From Streptomyces sp. HNM0574 (lineage in GTDB: Bacteria > Actinomycetota > Actinomycetes > Streptomycetales > Streptomycetaceae), in contig NZ_JAASAH010000002.1 of assembly GCF_012726235.1 (NCBI RefSeq), forward strand, positions 310,001 to 374,000: a stretch of DNA of 64,000 nt, given 5' to 3'. Positions 33,497 through 41,108 of the stretch are shown one piece after another. The position numbers and the translations under genes were made by a program. The notes beneath the pieces are model-generated. The model was not told the origin of the DNA and made no database searches. It saw nothing but the letters and a program-made list of their open reading frames with translations. Every line of letters starts with the position of its first letter. Within the stretch, counting starts at the first letter, position 1.

Positions 33497-34644
33497 GGTG
33501 CGCTCGCATTCGTCGCTGTCTGGCCGGATACCCCGGGCTCACCTGAGCTGACAGTCTCGCCTGCCGGGTCCGGGGACCCGGGGGCCGCCCCGCTCGTCCC
33601 CGCGTCCCCCGCCGTCCAGCCGGGGCCGAGGCGGAGCGCGGTCCAGTCGGGGGCGGGGAGCGCGGCGAGCCGGTCGGCGAGGGCGCGGGCCGGGGGTTCG
33701 GCGACGTCGCCGGGTTCGGTGAGCGCGGCGGCCGCGGTGAGGTGGCCGTGCCGGAGGCGGTCCGCGAGCGGCAGCCCGCGCAGGGTGGCGGAGAGGAAGC
33801 CGGCGGCGAAGGCGTCGCCCGCGCCGACGGGGGTGACGACGTCGACCCGCAGCGCGGGCACCGTCACCTCCTCGTCGGTGCCCTCGGGGCCGCGCGCCCA
33901 GGCGGTGGCGCCGGTGCTGCCGTCCTTGACGACGAGGACGGCGGGCTCGGGCAGCGCGGCGCGGACGGCGGCGGCGCCGCCCGTCACGCCCCAGGCGGCC
34001 TCGGCCTCGTCCAGGCCGACGAAGACGAGGTCGGCGCCGCGCGCCAGGTCGAGCAGCACCTCGGGGCCGGCGTCCGTCCGCTGCCACAGGCCGACGCGGT
34101 AGTTGACGTCGAAGGAGACCAGCGGGCGGCCGGCGCGCGGGGCGAGCAGGCGGCGCAGCAGGGCGAGGCAGTCGGCGGAGAGGGCCGCGGTGATGCCGCT
34201 GAGGTGCAGCATCCGGCCGGAGTCGGCGTCGTCGAGGGAGACGGTGCCGGGGGACATGGCGGAGGCGGCCGATCCGGCGCGGTAGTAGGCGACCTCGGCG
34301 ACCGGTTCGGGGTCGTCGTCCGCTTCGAGGGTGGTGGCGCGCTCGCCCTCGGTACGGAAGTAGATGCCGGTGGGGCGGTGCGGGTCGCGGCCGACGGCCG
34401 TGACGTCGACGCCGTGCTCCGCGATGCCGCGCAGCAGGTGGTCGCCGAAGCCGTCGGTGCCGACGCGGCTGAGCCAGCGGGCGGTGTGCCCGGTGCGGGC
34501 GAGGGCGCAGGCGACGTTGGACTCGGCGCCGCCGATCGCCCGCTCGAAGGAGGGCACATCGGCGAGGCGCCCCGGCCGCGACGGCAGGAACGTGACCATG
34601 GACTCGCCCAGGCAGACGACGTCGGTATGCGGGGTGCTGGTCAC
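33493..34644 (-). CDS. PfkB-family sugar (2-keto-3-deoxygluconate-like) kinase
   Basis: 383 aa from ATG 34644. PfkB signatures: N-terminal GGAESNVACALARTGH (~38-53) and C-terminal TPVGAGDAFAAGFLSATL with the catalytic Asp in GAGD (canonical DTxGAGD; first residues altered to TPV). The overall pattern (CLGESMVTFLP, PTGIYFRTEGERATTLEADDD, SFDVNYRVGLW) is closest to KDG kinases. A ~60-residue Gly/Ser/Pro tail is extra. First gene of the pfkB-iclR-ridA operon. A sugar-acid kinase is unusual in a D-amino-acid cluster; the substrate may be a hydroxy-keto acid, but this is inference. Confidence 0.88.
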   Translation of the reverse strand: MTSTPHTDVVCLGESMVTFLPSRPGRLADVPSFERAIGGAESNVACALARTGHTARWLSRVGTDGFGDHLLRGIAEHGVDVTAVGRDPHRPTGIYFRTEGERATTLEADDDPEPVAEVAYYRAGSAASAMSPGTVSLDDADSGRMLHLSGITAALSADCLALLRRLLAPRAGRPLVSFDVNYRVGLWQRTDAGPEVLLDLARGADLVFVGLDEAEAAWGVTGGAAAVRAALPEPAVLVVKDGSTGATAWARGPEGTDEEVTVPALRVDVVTPVGAGDAFAAGFLSATLRGLPLADRLRHGHLTAAAALTEPGDVAEPPARALADRLAALPAPDWTALRLGPGWTAGDAGTSGAAPGSPDPAGETVSSGEPGVSGQTATNASAP

Positions 34645-34703
34645 GATCGGTACGACTCCTCATCCATTGACCTGGTCTTCGCCGGGATGCTAGACAGCAT
34701 TAA

Positions 34704-34738
34704 GCGTTATACGCAATGGGTGTTGCATGATCTGCAAC
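34704..34738. promoter_or_regulatory. Divergent promoter palindromes, probable IclR operator
   Basis: In the 139-bp gap between divergent pfkB and the PLP enzyme gene are GTTGCA-TGATC-TGCAAC (34722-34738, six-base arms) and GCGT-TAT-ACGC (34704-34714). The region is AT-richer than its surroundings. Both lie where a regulator could control both directions; the IclR gene in the operon is the obvious candidate. Confidence 0.6.
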
Positions 34739-34783
34739 CGCGATCTGCACACAGGGATTCATCGGTCTGCCAACGGAGTCGCC

Positions 34784-36079
34784 ATGTCCACCCCCGACAA
34801 CCCCGTCACGGCCCGCCTCGGCGGACTCGACAGCGAGATCGTCGACCACCGCTTCAAGGGACTGCCGCCGGACGCGGCCGGGAAGACGGTCGGGGAGCTC
34901 GCGGCCGAGCGGCGCAACCTCCACACCGGCGGCTTCACCACCCCCGTCATGACGCTCTCCGCCGAACACCTGGCGCACAACCTCGCGCTCATGGAGACCT
35001 ACACCGAGCGGCACGGCCTCGCCTTCGCACCGCACGGCAAGACCTCCATGGCCCCGCAGCTCTTCGCCCGCCAGCTGGACCACGGCGCCTGGGGCGTCAC
35101 CCTCGCCGTGCCCCACCAGGTGCGCGTCGCCCGGGAGTTCGGCGTCCCCAGGATCTTCCTCGCCAACGAGCTGGTCGACGCGGCCGCGCTGCGCTGGATC
35201 GCCGCCGAGCTCGACGCCGACCCCGCCTTCCGCTTCATCTGCTACGCCGACTCGCCGCGCGGCGTCGAGCTGATGCACGCCGCGCTCACCGAGGCCGGCG
35301 CCACCCGCCCCGTCGACGTCGTCATCGAGCTCGGCGCGGGCGACGGCGCCCGCACCGGCGTCCGCACCGAGGCGGAGGCGTATGAGATCGCCGACCTCGT
35401 CGCCGCCGCCGACACCCTCCGCCTCGTCGGCATCGCGGGCTACGAGGGCGAGGTACCCCAGGCCGACCACGCACGAGTGACGGCCTGGCTGCGCCGGCTC
35501 ACCTCGCTCGCCGTCGAGTTCGACAAGGCCGGCCGGTTCGCCGACCTGGACGAGATCGTCGTCAGCGCGGGCGGCAGCGCCTGGTTCGACGCCGTCGCCG
35601 AGGTCTTCGCCGAACTGCCCGAGCTGTCACGCCCCACGCTCAAGCTGCTCCGCTCCGGCGCGTACGTCTCGCACGACGAGGGCCAGTACCGGAAGGTGAC
35701 GCCGTTCAACCGGGTGCCCCAGGAGGGCAGTCTGCGCTCGGCCTTCACCCTCTGGTCGCAGGTCGTCTCCCGCCCCGAGCCCGGCCAGGCGTTCCTCAAC
35801 GCGGGCAAGCGGGACGCCGCCTACGACCTGCACCTCCCGCAGGCCCGCGCGGTACGCCCCGCCGACGGCGGCCCCGAGCGCGCGGCCGACGGCGTGCACG
35901 TCGTCTCGCTCTCCGACCAGCACGCCTGGGTACGCACCGAGGAGGACGTGACGCTGGAGGTCGGGGACCGGGTGGCGCTCGGCATGTCCCACCCCTGCAC
36001 GATCTTCGACAAGTGGCAGCTCATCCCGGTCGTCCAGGAGGACGGCACGGTGACGGAGTACATCCGCACCTACTTCTGA
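34784..36079 (+). CDS. PLP-dependent amino acid deaminase/aldolase (D-threonine aldolase / D-serine dehydratase-like)
   Basis: 431 aa from ATG 34784 (GGAG 5 nt upstream). Fold-type III PLP enzyme: Lys86 in FAPHGKTSMAPQLF forms the Schiff base. The barrel continues WGVTLAVPHQVRVAREFG, VVIELGAGDGARTGVR and LVGIAGYEGEV. The C-terminal beta domain has GMSHPCTIFDKWQLIPVV, whose His/Cys/Asp pattern matches the metal site of D-threonine aldolase and D-serine dehydratase. It should act on D-serine, D-threonine or related D-amino acids, releasing an enamine or aldehyde. Linked on the same strand to D-aminoacylase and divergent to RidA. Confidence 0.9.
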   Translation: MSTPDNPVTARLGGLDSEIVDHRFKGLPPDAAGKTVGELAAERRNLHTGGFTTPVMTLSAEHLAHNLALMETYTERHGLAFAPHGKTSMAPQLFARQLDHGAWGVTLAVPHQVRVAREFGVPRIFLANELVDAAALRWIAAELDADPAFRFICYADSPRGVELMHAALTEAGATRPVDVVIELGAGDGARTGVRTEAEAYEIADLVAAADTLRLVGIAGYEGEVPQADHARVTAWLRRLTSLAVEFDKAGRFADLDEIVVSAGGSAWFDAVAEVFAELPELSRPTLKLLRSGAYVSHDEGQYRKVTPFNRVPQEGSLRSAFTLWSQVVSRPEPGQAFLNAGKRDAAYDLHLPQARAVRPADGGPERAADGVHVVSLSDQHAWVRTEEDVTLEVGDRVALGMSHPCTIFDKWQLIPVVQEDGTVTEYIRTYF

Positions 36080-36143
36080 TCCGCCTCAGGTACCACTCCC
36101 CCAAGGCCGCGGGGCCTTCCCCTCCCCCGGAAGGACCCCGCGC

Positions 36144-36188
36144 GCCGGGGCCGGACGCCAACTCCCCCGTGCGGCGTCCGGCCCCGGC
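36144..36188 (+). terminator. Strong intercistronic hairpin
   Basis: Perfect 16-bp inverted repeat (36144-36159 with 36173-36188; core GGGGCCGGACGCC) and 13-nt loop, between the PLP enzyme and D-aminoacylase genes. It ends 25 nt before the ATG at 36214. It may be an attenuator or RNA-processing stem that lowers downstream expression, or a true terminator. Confidence 0.7.
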
Positions 36189-36213
36189 CCTCTCACGAAA
36201 GGCAGCCGCCCCC

Positions 36214-37890
36214 ATGGGCACCACCGGCTCCCCCCAGTCCGCGCACACCCACGATCTCGTCCTCCGCGGCGCCGATGTCGTCGACGGCAGCGGCGGCCCC
36301 GCGTACCGGGCCGACGTCGCCCTCCGCGACGGGCGGATCGCCGTGATCGCCCCCGAGGGGGGCGGTGTGCCCCGGCCCGGCGGCGCCCGCGTCGTCGACG
36401 CCGACGGGCTGGCCCTCTCCCCCGGCTTCATCGACATGCACGCGCACTCCGACCTGGCGCTGCTCCGCGACCCGGACCACTCGGCGAAGGCCGCGCAGGG
36501 CGTCACCCTGGAGGTCATCGGCCAGGACGGCCTGTCCTACGCGCCCGTCGACGACGCCACCCTCGCCGCCGTGCGCAGCGCCATCACCGGCTGGAACGGC
36601 GGCGCCCCCGGCGACACCTCGGTCGACTTCGACTGGCGCACCGTCGGCGAGTACCTCGACCGCATCGACACCGCACACGGCGGCCACGGCACCGCCGTCA
36701 ACGCCGCGTACCTGATCCCGCAGGGCACCGTGCGGATGCTCGCCGTCGGCTGGGACGACCGCCCGGCGACGCCCGAAGAGGTCGCGCGGATGCGGCAGTT
36801 GGTCGCCGAGGGCCTGGAACAGGGCGCCGTCGGCATGTCGTCCGGGCTCACCTACACGCCCGGGATGTACGCCTCCGACGCCGAGATCACCGAGCTGTGC
36901 CGCACCGTCGCCGCCTACGACGGCTACTACTGTCCCCACCACAGGTCCTACGGCGCGGGGGCACTCCAGGCGTACGAGGAGATGGTCGACCTCAGCCACG
37001 AGGCGGGCTGCGCGCTCCATCTCGCGCACGCCACCATGAACTTCAGCGTCAACGAGGGCAAGGCGCCCGACCTGCTGGCCCTCCTCGACCGCGCGCTGGA
37101 CGACGGCGCCGACATCACCCTCGACACCTACCCCTACACCCCCGGCTGCACGACCCTGGTCGCCATGCTGCCGAGCTGGGCCAACGCGGGCGGCCCCGAG
37201 GCCGTCCTCGACCGGCTCGCCGACGACGAGACCTGCGCCCGCATCCGGCACGTGATGGAGGTCGAGGGCGCCGACGGCTGCCACGGCGTCCCCATCGAGT
37301 GGGACGCCATCGAGATCTCCGGGACGAGCAACCCGGCGCTGAGCGACTACGTCGGCAAGACCGTCGCCGCCTCCGCCGCCGAGCGCGGCGAGGAGCCCTT
37401 CGTCACCGCCCGCCGCCTGCTGATCGAGGACCGGCTCGGCTCGACGATCCTCCAGCACGTCGGCCACGAGGACAACGTGCGGCGGATCATGCGCCACCGC
37501 GTGCACACCGGCGGCAGCGACGGCATCCTCCAGGGCGCCAAGCCGCACCCCCGCGCCTACGGCACCTTCCCGCAGTACCTCGGCCGGTACGTACGGGAGT
37601 TGGGCGTGCTCTCGCTGGAGGAGTGCGTCGCCCACCTCACCTCGCGGGCCGCCGCACGGCTGCGCCTGCCCGACCGCGGCCTCGTCCGCGAGGGCTACCG
37701 CGCCGACCTCGCCCTCTTCGACCCGGCGACGGTCGCGGCCGGCTCCACCTTCGAGAACCCACGCGTCCTCCCCACGGGCCTCCCGCACGTCCTGATCGAC
37801 GGCCGCTTCGTCATCGAGGACGGCCGCCGCACCAGCACCCTCGCGGGCCGCTCCGTCCGCCGCACCCCGTCGGCGTCCGAGGGCCGCTGA
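36214..37890 (+). CDS. N-acyl-D-amino-acid deacylase (D-aminoacylase)
   Basis: 558 aa from ATG 36214; a weak GAAAGG lies upstream. Amidohydrolase superfamily: metal-binding HxH in SPGFIDMHAHSDLALL, then QGVTLEVIGQDGLSYAP and GMSSGLTYTPGMYAS. The second-shell His is in CALHLAHATMNF. Near the C-terminus is the catalytic Asp motif GSDGILQGAKPHPRAYGTFPQYLGRYVREL. Length fits D-aminoacylases, which release D-amino acids from N-acyl derivatives. Downstream of the PLP enzyme and followed by a terminator, so the pair converts N-acyl-D-amino acids to central metabolites. Confidence 0.93.
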   Translation: MGTTGSPQSAHTHDLVLRGADVVDGSGGPAYRADVALRDGRIAVIAPEGGGVPRPGGARVVDADGLALSPGFIDMHAHSDLALLRDPDHSAKAAQGVTLEVIGQDGLSYAPVDDATLAAVRSAITGWNGGAPGDTSVDFDWRTVGEYLDRIDTAHGGHGTAVNAAYLIPQGTVRMLAVGWDDRPATPEEVARMRQLVAEGLEQGAVGMSSGLTYTPGMYASDAEITELCRTVAAYDGYYCPHHRSYGAGALQAYEEMVDLSHEAGCALHLAHATMNFSVNEGKAPDLLALLDRALDDGADITLDTYPYTPGCTTLVAMLPSWANAGGPEAVLDRLADDETCARIRHVMEVEGADGCHGVPIEWDAIEISGTSNPALSDYVGKTVAASAAERGEEPFVTARRLLIEDRLGSTILQHVGHEDNVRRIMRHRVHTGGSDGILQGAKPHPRAYGTFPQYLGRYVRELGVLSLEECVAHLTSRAAARLRLPDRGLVREGYRADLALFDPATVAAGSTFENPRVLPTGLPHVLIDGRFVIEDGRRTSTLAGRSVRRTPSASEGR

Positions 37891-37893
37891 CGG

Positions 37894-37931
37894 GGGCACC
37901 GGCCCCTTCCTCCGGGGAGGGGCCGGTGCCC
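37894..37931. terminator. Bidirectional terminator after D-aminoacylase
   Basis: Perfect 13-bp stem (37894-37906 with 37919-37931) immediately after the D-aminoacylase stop, facing the decayed Uma2 gene. Confidence 0.85.
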
Positions 37932-37939
37932 GCCCGCGC

Positions 37940-38293
37940 CTACTTGTAGGGGCGCCAGCCGGAGGTCCGCACCGCGAACCCCATCGGCTCCGGCATCCGG
38001 ATCTCCTGCCCGCGTCGTGCGGATCGACGGTCAGGCAGACGGGGATGCCGGCGCCCGCGCACCGGAGCCGCTTGCCCTCCCGGTCCCGCTTGACGGCCGT
38101 CCGCGATGAGCAGCCCCCGCTCGTTCCACGCCTCGAACGGCTCCGGCGTGTGCCTGACCAGGCTCCGCCCGGGGGTGCCGTGCACGTGACCGGGGTTGGC
38201 CTGCACCACGAGCTCCCCGTCGAGCAGTTCCACGCGCAGGCCGTCGGGGACCTCCAGGTCGTGCCAGGCGCGGATGAGTGCGCTCCTGTTCAC
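37940..38293 (-). pseudogene. Uma2-family endonuclease remnant (internal deletion plus frameshifts)
   Basis: From GTG 38293 with an excellent AGGAGG 5 nt upstream, the protein begins like Uma2 (DUF820) proteins: WHDLEVPDGLRVELLDGELVVQANPGHVHG. After GLLIADG the family sequence (VKRDREGKRLRCAGAGIPV) continues in another frame. It then returns to the first frame at MPEPMGFAVRTSGWRPYK. Uma2 proteins are ~190 aa. About 60 residues including the PD-(D/E)xK catalytic core are missing, leaving 117 codons. The gene is inactive; the intact ribosome-binding site suggests recent decay. Confidence 0.75.
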
Positions 38294-38410
38294 GAGATCC
38301 TCCTGCGGTCGCGCGGTCTGCCCCCAGCGTAGGACGCTCCCGTGGGCACCGTGCGAGTCGTTCACGTCGCCGTTGCCCTCGCCCTGGCCCCCGTGCCCCG
38401 TGGGCATGTC

Positions 38411-38432
38411 ATGATGCGGCCCCCTGCATCAT
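38411..38432. promoter_or_regulatory. Inverted repeat ATGATGC...GCATCAT upstream of DUF998 gene
   Basis: Seven-base arms (38411-38417 and 38426-38432) around GGCCCCCT, ending 20 nt before ATG 38453. A similar TGATGCATCA block within GGCCCC...GGGG precedes the membrane protein gene at 25879. Possible regulator site or part of the promoter. Confidence 0.35.
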
Positions 38433-38452
38433 GGGGACCAAGGGGGATGATC

Positions 38453-39166
38453 ATGGCGAAGAGCCTTTCCGCGTCCGGGGAGTTCCCGGCGTCGTTGTCG
38501 GGGCGGGTGGTGTTCGCCGCCTGGTGCTGGGTGCTGTCGCCGCTGTTCTTCGTCGCGGAGGGGATCACGCGGGCCGCGTGGACCACGCCGTACAGCACGG
38601 CGGAGAACTACATCAGCGACCTGGGCGCCGCCCACTGCGGCACGGTGACCATCGAGACGGCGCAGACCTACGAGGCGTACGTCTGCTCGCCGCTGCATCC
38701 GCTGATGAACGGCGCGTACATCACCGTCGGCCTGCTGGCCCTGACCGGCGCGCTCGCGGGACGGGCGGCCTGGCCCAGGGGGCGGGCGGCGACGAGCGGT
38801 GTCGTACTCGTCGGCCTGGCCGGAGTGGGCGCGATCATCGCGGGGCTGTTCCCCGAGGACGTGAACCTGGAACTGCACCTGCTCGGCGCCCTGTTGGCGG
38901 TTCCCCTGTCCAATATCGGCATGCTGCTGCTCGCGCTGGTGCTGCGGCGGAGGAAGCCGTGGCTCGCCGCGTACACAGGGCTGACGGTGCTGGTCGGCCT
39001 GACGGGGCTCGTCCTCACCGGAAGCCCGGATTCCGGCATCGGCATCGGGCTCGCGGAGCGGCTCGCCGGGTACCCGTTCGAGGCGTGGAAGACGGTCGTG
39101 GCGGTGGTGCTGCTCGTCGCCTGGCGCCGCTCGCGCCGCGGGGTCCAGGAGACCGGCACGCTCTGA
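38453..39166 (+). CDS. DUF998 membrane protein
   Basis: 237 aa from ATG 38453, with AAGGGGG 6 nt upstream (ATG 38447 is too close to it). About six or seven hydrophobic segments. DUF998 features: YSTAENYISDLGA after the first helix, CSPLHPLMNGAYITVGLLALTGAL, GVGAIIAGLFPEDVNLELHLLGALLAVPLSNIGMLLLAL. The family is widespread and uncharacterised. Nothing in the context suggests a substrate. The gene converges with the next minus-strand gene at 3 bp. Confidence 0.82.
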   Translation: MAKSLSASGEFPASLSGRVVFAAWCWVLSPLFFVAEGITRAAWTTPYSTAENYISDLGAAHCGTVTIETAQTYEAYVCSPLHPLMNGAYITVGLLALTGALAGRAAWPRGRAATSGVVLVGLAGVGAIIAGLFPEDVNLELHLLGALLAVPLSNIGMLLLALVLRRRKPWLAAYTGLTVLVGLTGLVLTGSPDSGIGIGLAERLAGYPFEAWKTVVAVVLLVAWRRSRRGVQETGTL

Positions 39167-39169
39167 CGT

Positions 39170-39892
39170 TCACTTCTTCGTGTGGGACCAGATGGTGAGC
39201 TTGAGGGCGACGGAGTCGTCCATGCCGCCGTCCGGTTCGGCCTGCTCGATGCGGAAGTAGCCGAGGAAGTCCGCCGAGTCGGGGGACTTGACGCAGTAGC
39301 CCTTGCCCTCGGGCTCGGTCTCGGCCAGCGGGATCGTCTCCGTGTACTTCGCGCTTTCCCGGCACAGCCCCGCGCCGGGCTTCTCGCCGGGTCCGACGCG
39401 GGCGAAGACGACCTCGGTGGACGGCGAGGCCAGCTCGTCCGAGACGGGGTCGTACGCGATGTCGCCCTCCAGCGCGTAGCTCTTGTGCACCTCGAACGAG
39501 GCGTCCGTGACCTTGACCGCCTGCTGGCCCTGGATCTCCACGTCCTTGGTGAGCGCCGTGCCGCCCGCGCCCGCCGAGGGTCCGGACGGCGACTCGGGGC
39601 CGCCCTCGTCCTCGGTGCCGCCGGGTGCGGCGGGGGCGGTCTCGGTGACCGTGACCGTCGGCGCGGGCCCGGCCGTACCGTCGGAGCCGCCGGAGTCCTT
39701 CGGGATGACCGTGGCGAGGACGGCGCCCACCCCTGCGAGCAGCGTGCCCACGGCGCTGATGGCGGCGATCATCTGCGCGCGGCTGTAGCTGCGCGCGTCC
39801 GGGGGCACGGCCCCGGCGCCCGCCGCGTCCTCCCCGTCCGGCAGTCCCTCCGGCTCACCGGGACCACGCGTACCGCCAGACCGTCCCCTCAC
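39170..39892 (-). CDS. Hypothetical membrane-anchored protein
   Basis: 240 aa from GTG 39892. Cytoplasmic Gly/Pro/Asp-rich N-terminus (~40 residues), one transmembrane helix (AQMIAAISAVGTLLAGVGAVLATVI), a Thr/Pro/Gly/Ser linker, then an exported beta-rich domain. That domain (DVEIQGQQAVKVTDASFEVHKSYALEGDIAYDPVSDELASPSTEVVFARVG) ends with SVALKLTIWSHTKK. Two cysteines (LCRES, YCVKSP) may bond. The pattern recalls other actinomycete TM-plus-exported-domain proteins of unknown role. Confidence 0.68.
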   Translation of the reverse strand: MRGRSGGTRGPGEPEGLPDGEDAAGAGAVPPDARSYSRAQMIAAISAVGTLLAGVGAVLATVIPKDSGGSDGTAGPAPTVTVTETAPAAPGGTEDEGGPESPSGPSAGAGGTALTKDVEIQGQQAVKVTDASFEVHKSYALEGDIAYDPVSDELASPSTEVVFARVGPGEKPGAGLCRESAKYTETIPLAETEPEGKGYCVKSPDSADFLGYFRIEQAEPDGGMDDSVALKLTIWSHTKK

Positions 39893-40003
39893 CGCACGTC
39901 CCCCAACTCATCGGCGCCCTCCCGTGGTTGACCCACGGGGGCACCGATCGTTGCACACCCGGGGCCGCCCGGCGCACCGGATGTACCGCCGGGAGCGGGC
40001 CCG

Positions 40004-40708
40004 TCAGTGGTGCTGGTACGCGACCAGCGAGATGCCCACGTAGTGGACGACGAAGGCCGCCAGGGTGAGGGAGTGGAAGACCTCGTGGAAGCCGAACCAG
40101 CGCGGCGAGGGGTTCGGGCGCTTGATGCCGTAGATGACCCCGCCCGCGCTGTAGAGCAACCCGCCGACGATCACCAGGACGAGGACGGCGACGCCGCCCG
40201 CGCGCAGGAAGTCGGGCAGGAAGAAGACCGCGGCCCAGCCCATGGCGATGTAGCAGGGCGTGTAGAGCCAGCGCGGGGCGCCGACCCAGAAGACGCGGAA
40301 CGCGATGCCGAGCGCGGCGGCGATCCAGATGCCCCACAGCAGCAGGTCCCCGCGTCCCTCGGGCAGCAGCAGGATCGTCAGCGGGGTGTAGGTGCCCGCG
40401 ATGATCAGGAAGATGTTCGCGTGGTCGAGCCGGCGCAGGACGGCGCCGGTGCGGGCGCTCCAGTCGCCCCGGTGGTACAGCGCGCTGATACCGAAGAGCA
40501 GGCAGGCGCTGAGCGTGTAGACGGCGCAGGCGATGCGGCCGCGGGTGCTGCCCGCGAGCGCGGTCAGGAATATCCCCGCGGCGAGGACCGCCGGGAACAT
40601 CCCCGCGTGCAGCCAGCCGCGCAGCCGGGGCTTGATGAACTGCGGAATCGAGGCGGGGTGGGCTGAGTTGGGCGTCCGCTCCAGCGTGGGAGGCGCGTCG
40701 GCAGTCAT
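40004..40708 (-). CDS. trhA: Hemolysin III/PAQR-family membrane protein
   Basis: 234 aa from ATG 40708. Seven hydrophobic segments with the family's conserved sites: SALYHRGDWS (first His), LRRLDHANIFLIIAGTYTPLTILLL and the C-terminal FHEVFHSLTLAAFVVHYVGI with metal-binding histidines. Bacterial members (TrhA/hemolysin III) are linked to membrane homeostasis and, in some, to pore formation. Metal-dependent hydrolase activity is expected for the superfamily. Divergent from PEP carboxykinase; no operon partner. Confidence 0.9.
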   Translation of the reverse strand: MTADAPPTLERTPNSAHPASIPQFIKPRLRGWLHAGMFPAVLAAGIFLTALAGSTRGRIACAVYTLSACLLFGISALYHRGDWSARTGAVLRRLDHANIFLIIAGTYTPLTILLLPEGRGDLLLWGIWIAAALGIAFRVFWVGAPRWLYTPCYIAMGWAAVFFLPDFLRAGGVAVLVLVIVGGLLYSAGGVIYGIKRPNPSPRWFGFHEVFHSLTLAAFVVHYVGISLVAYQHH

Positions 40709-41108
40709 GCGGGCATCGTACCTACGCAACCGTAGGTTCCGGCACCACCCCCGCCGGGGCCCACTACCCGGCCGCGAGCACCCGGCCCCGCAGACACGCC
40801 GAGGGCGCCGGGAACGCGGCCCGGACGTGTTTCCACGGCACCCGGACGGCTCCTGGTCGTTGTCCCATTCAACACGTGCGAAGCCGTCCCGAACACAGTG
40901 AGTGGTGGCCGCCACACCATTTCCATCTGGACAGCGAGGCTCTACGCTCGCATGATCAGATGAGCAAGAGCGACACCGGATGAGCACGGAAGTTCCAGCC
41001 ACGAACGCATCCGGGTCGCGGCCCCCAAGGGGTACTGAGGAAAACAACACGAAGAAGCGGATACAGGTGCACCTGTCCGCAAAAACCCTCACAACGTCTG
41101 GAGCGATC
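40709..41108 (+). promoter_or_regulatory. Divergent promoter region upstream of pckG
   Basis: 400 bp without a supported gene. An inverted element GTGG-TGGCC-GCCAC lies around 40903-40916, and a possible promoter TGGACA...TACGCT lies near 40928-40946. A frame open from 40980 extends the pckG frame upstream, but its residues (ARG/LYS/THR-rich, no site) do not look like part of PckG. Confidence 0.35.
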
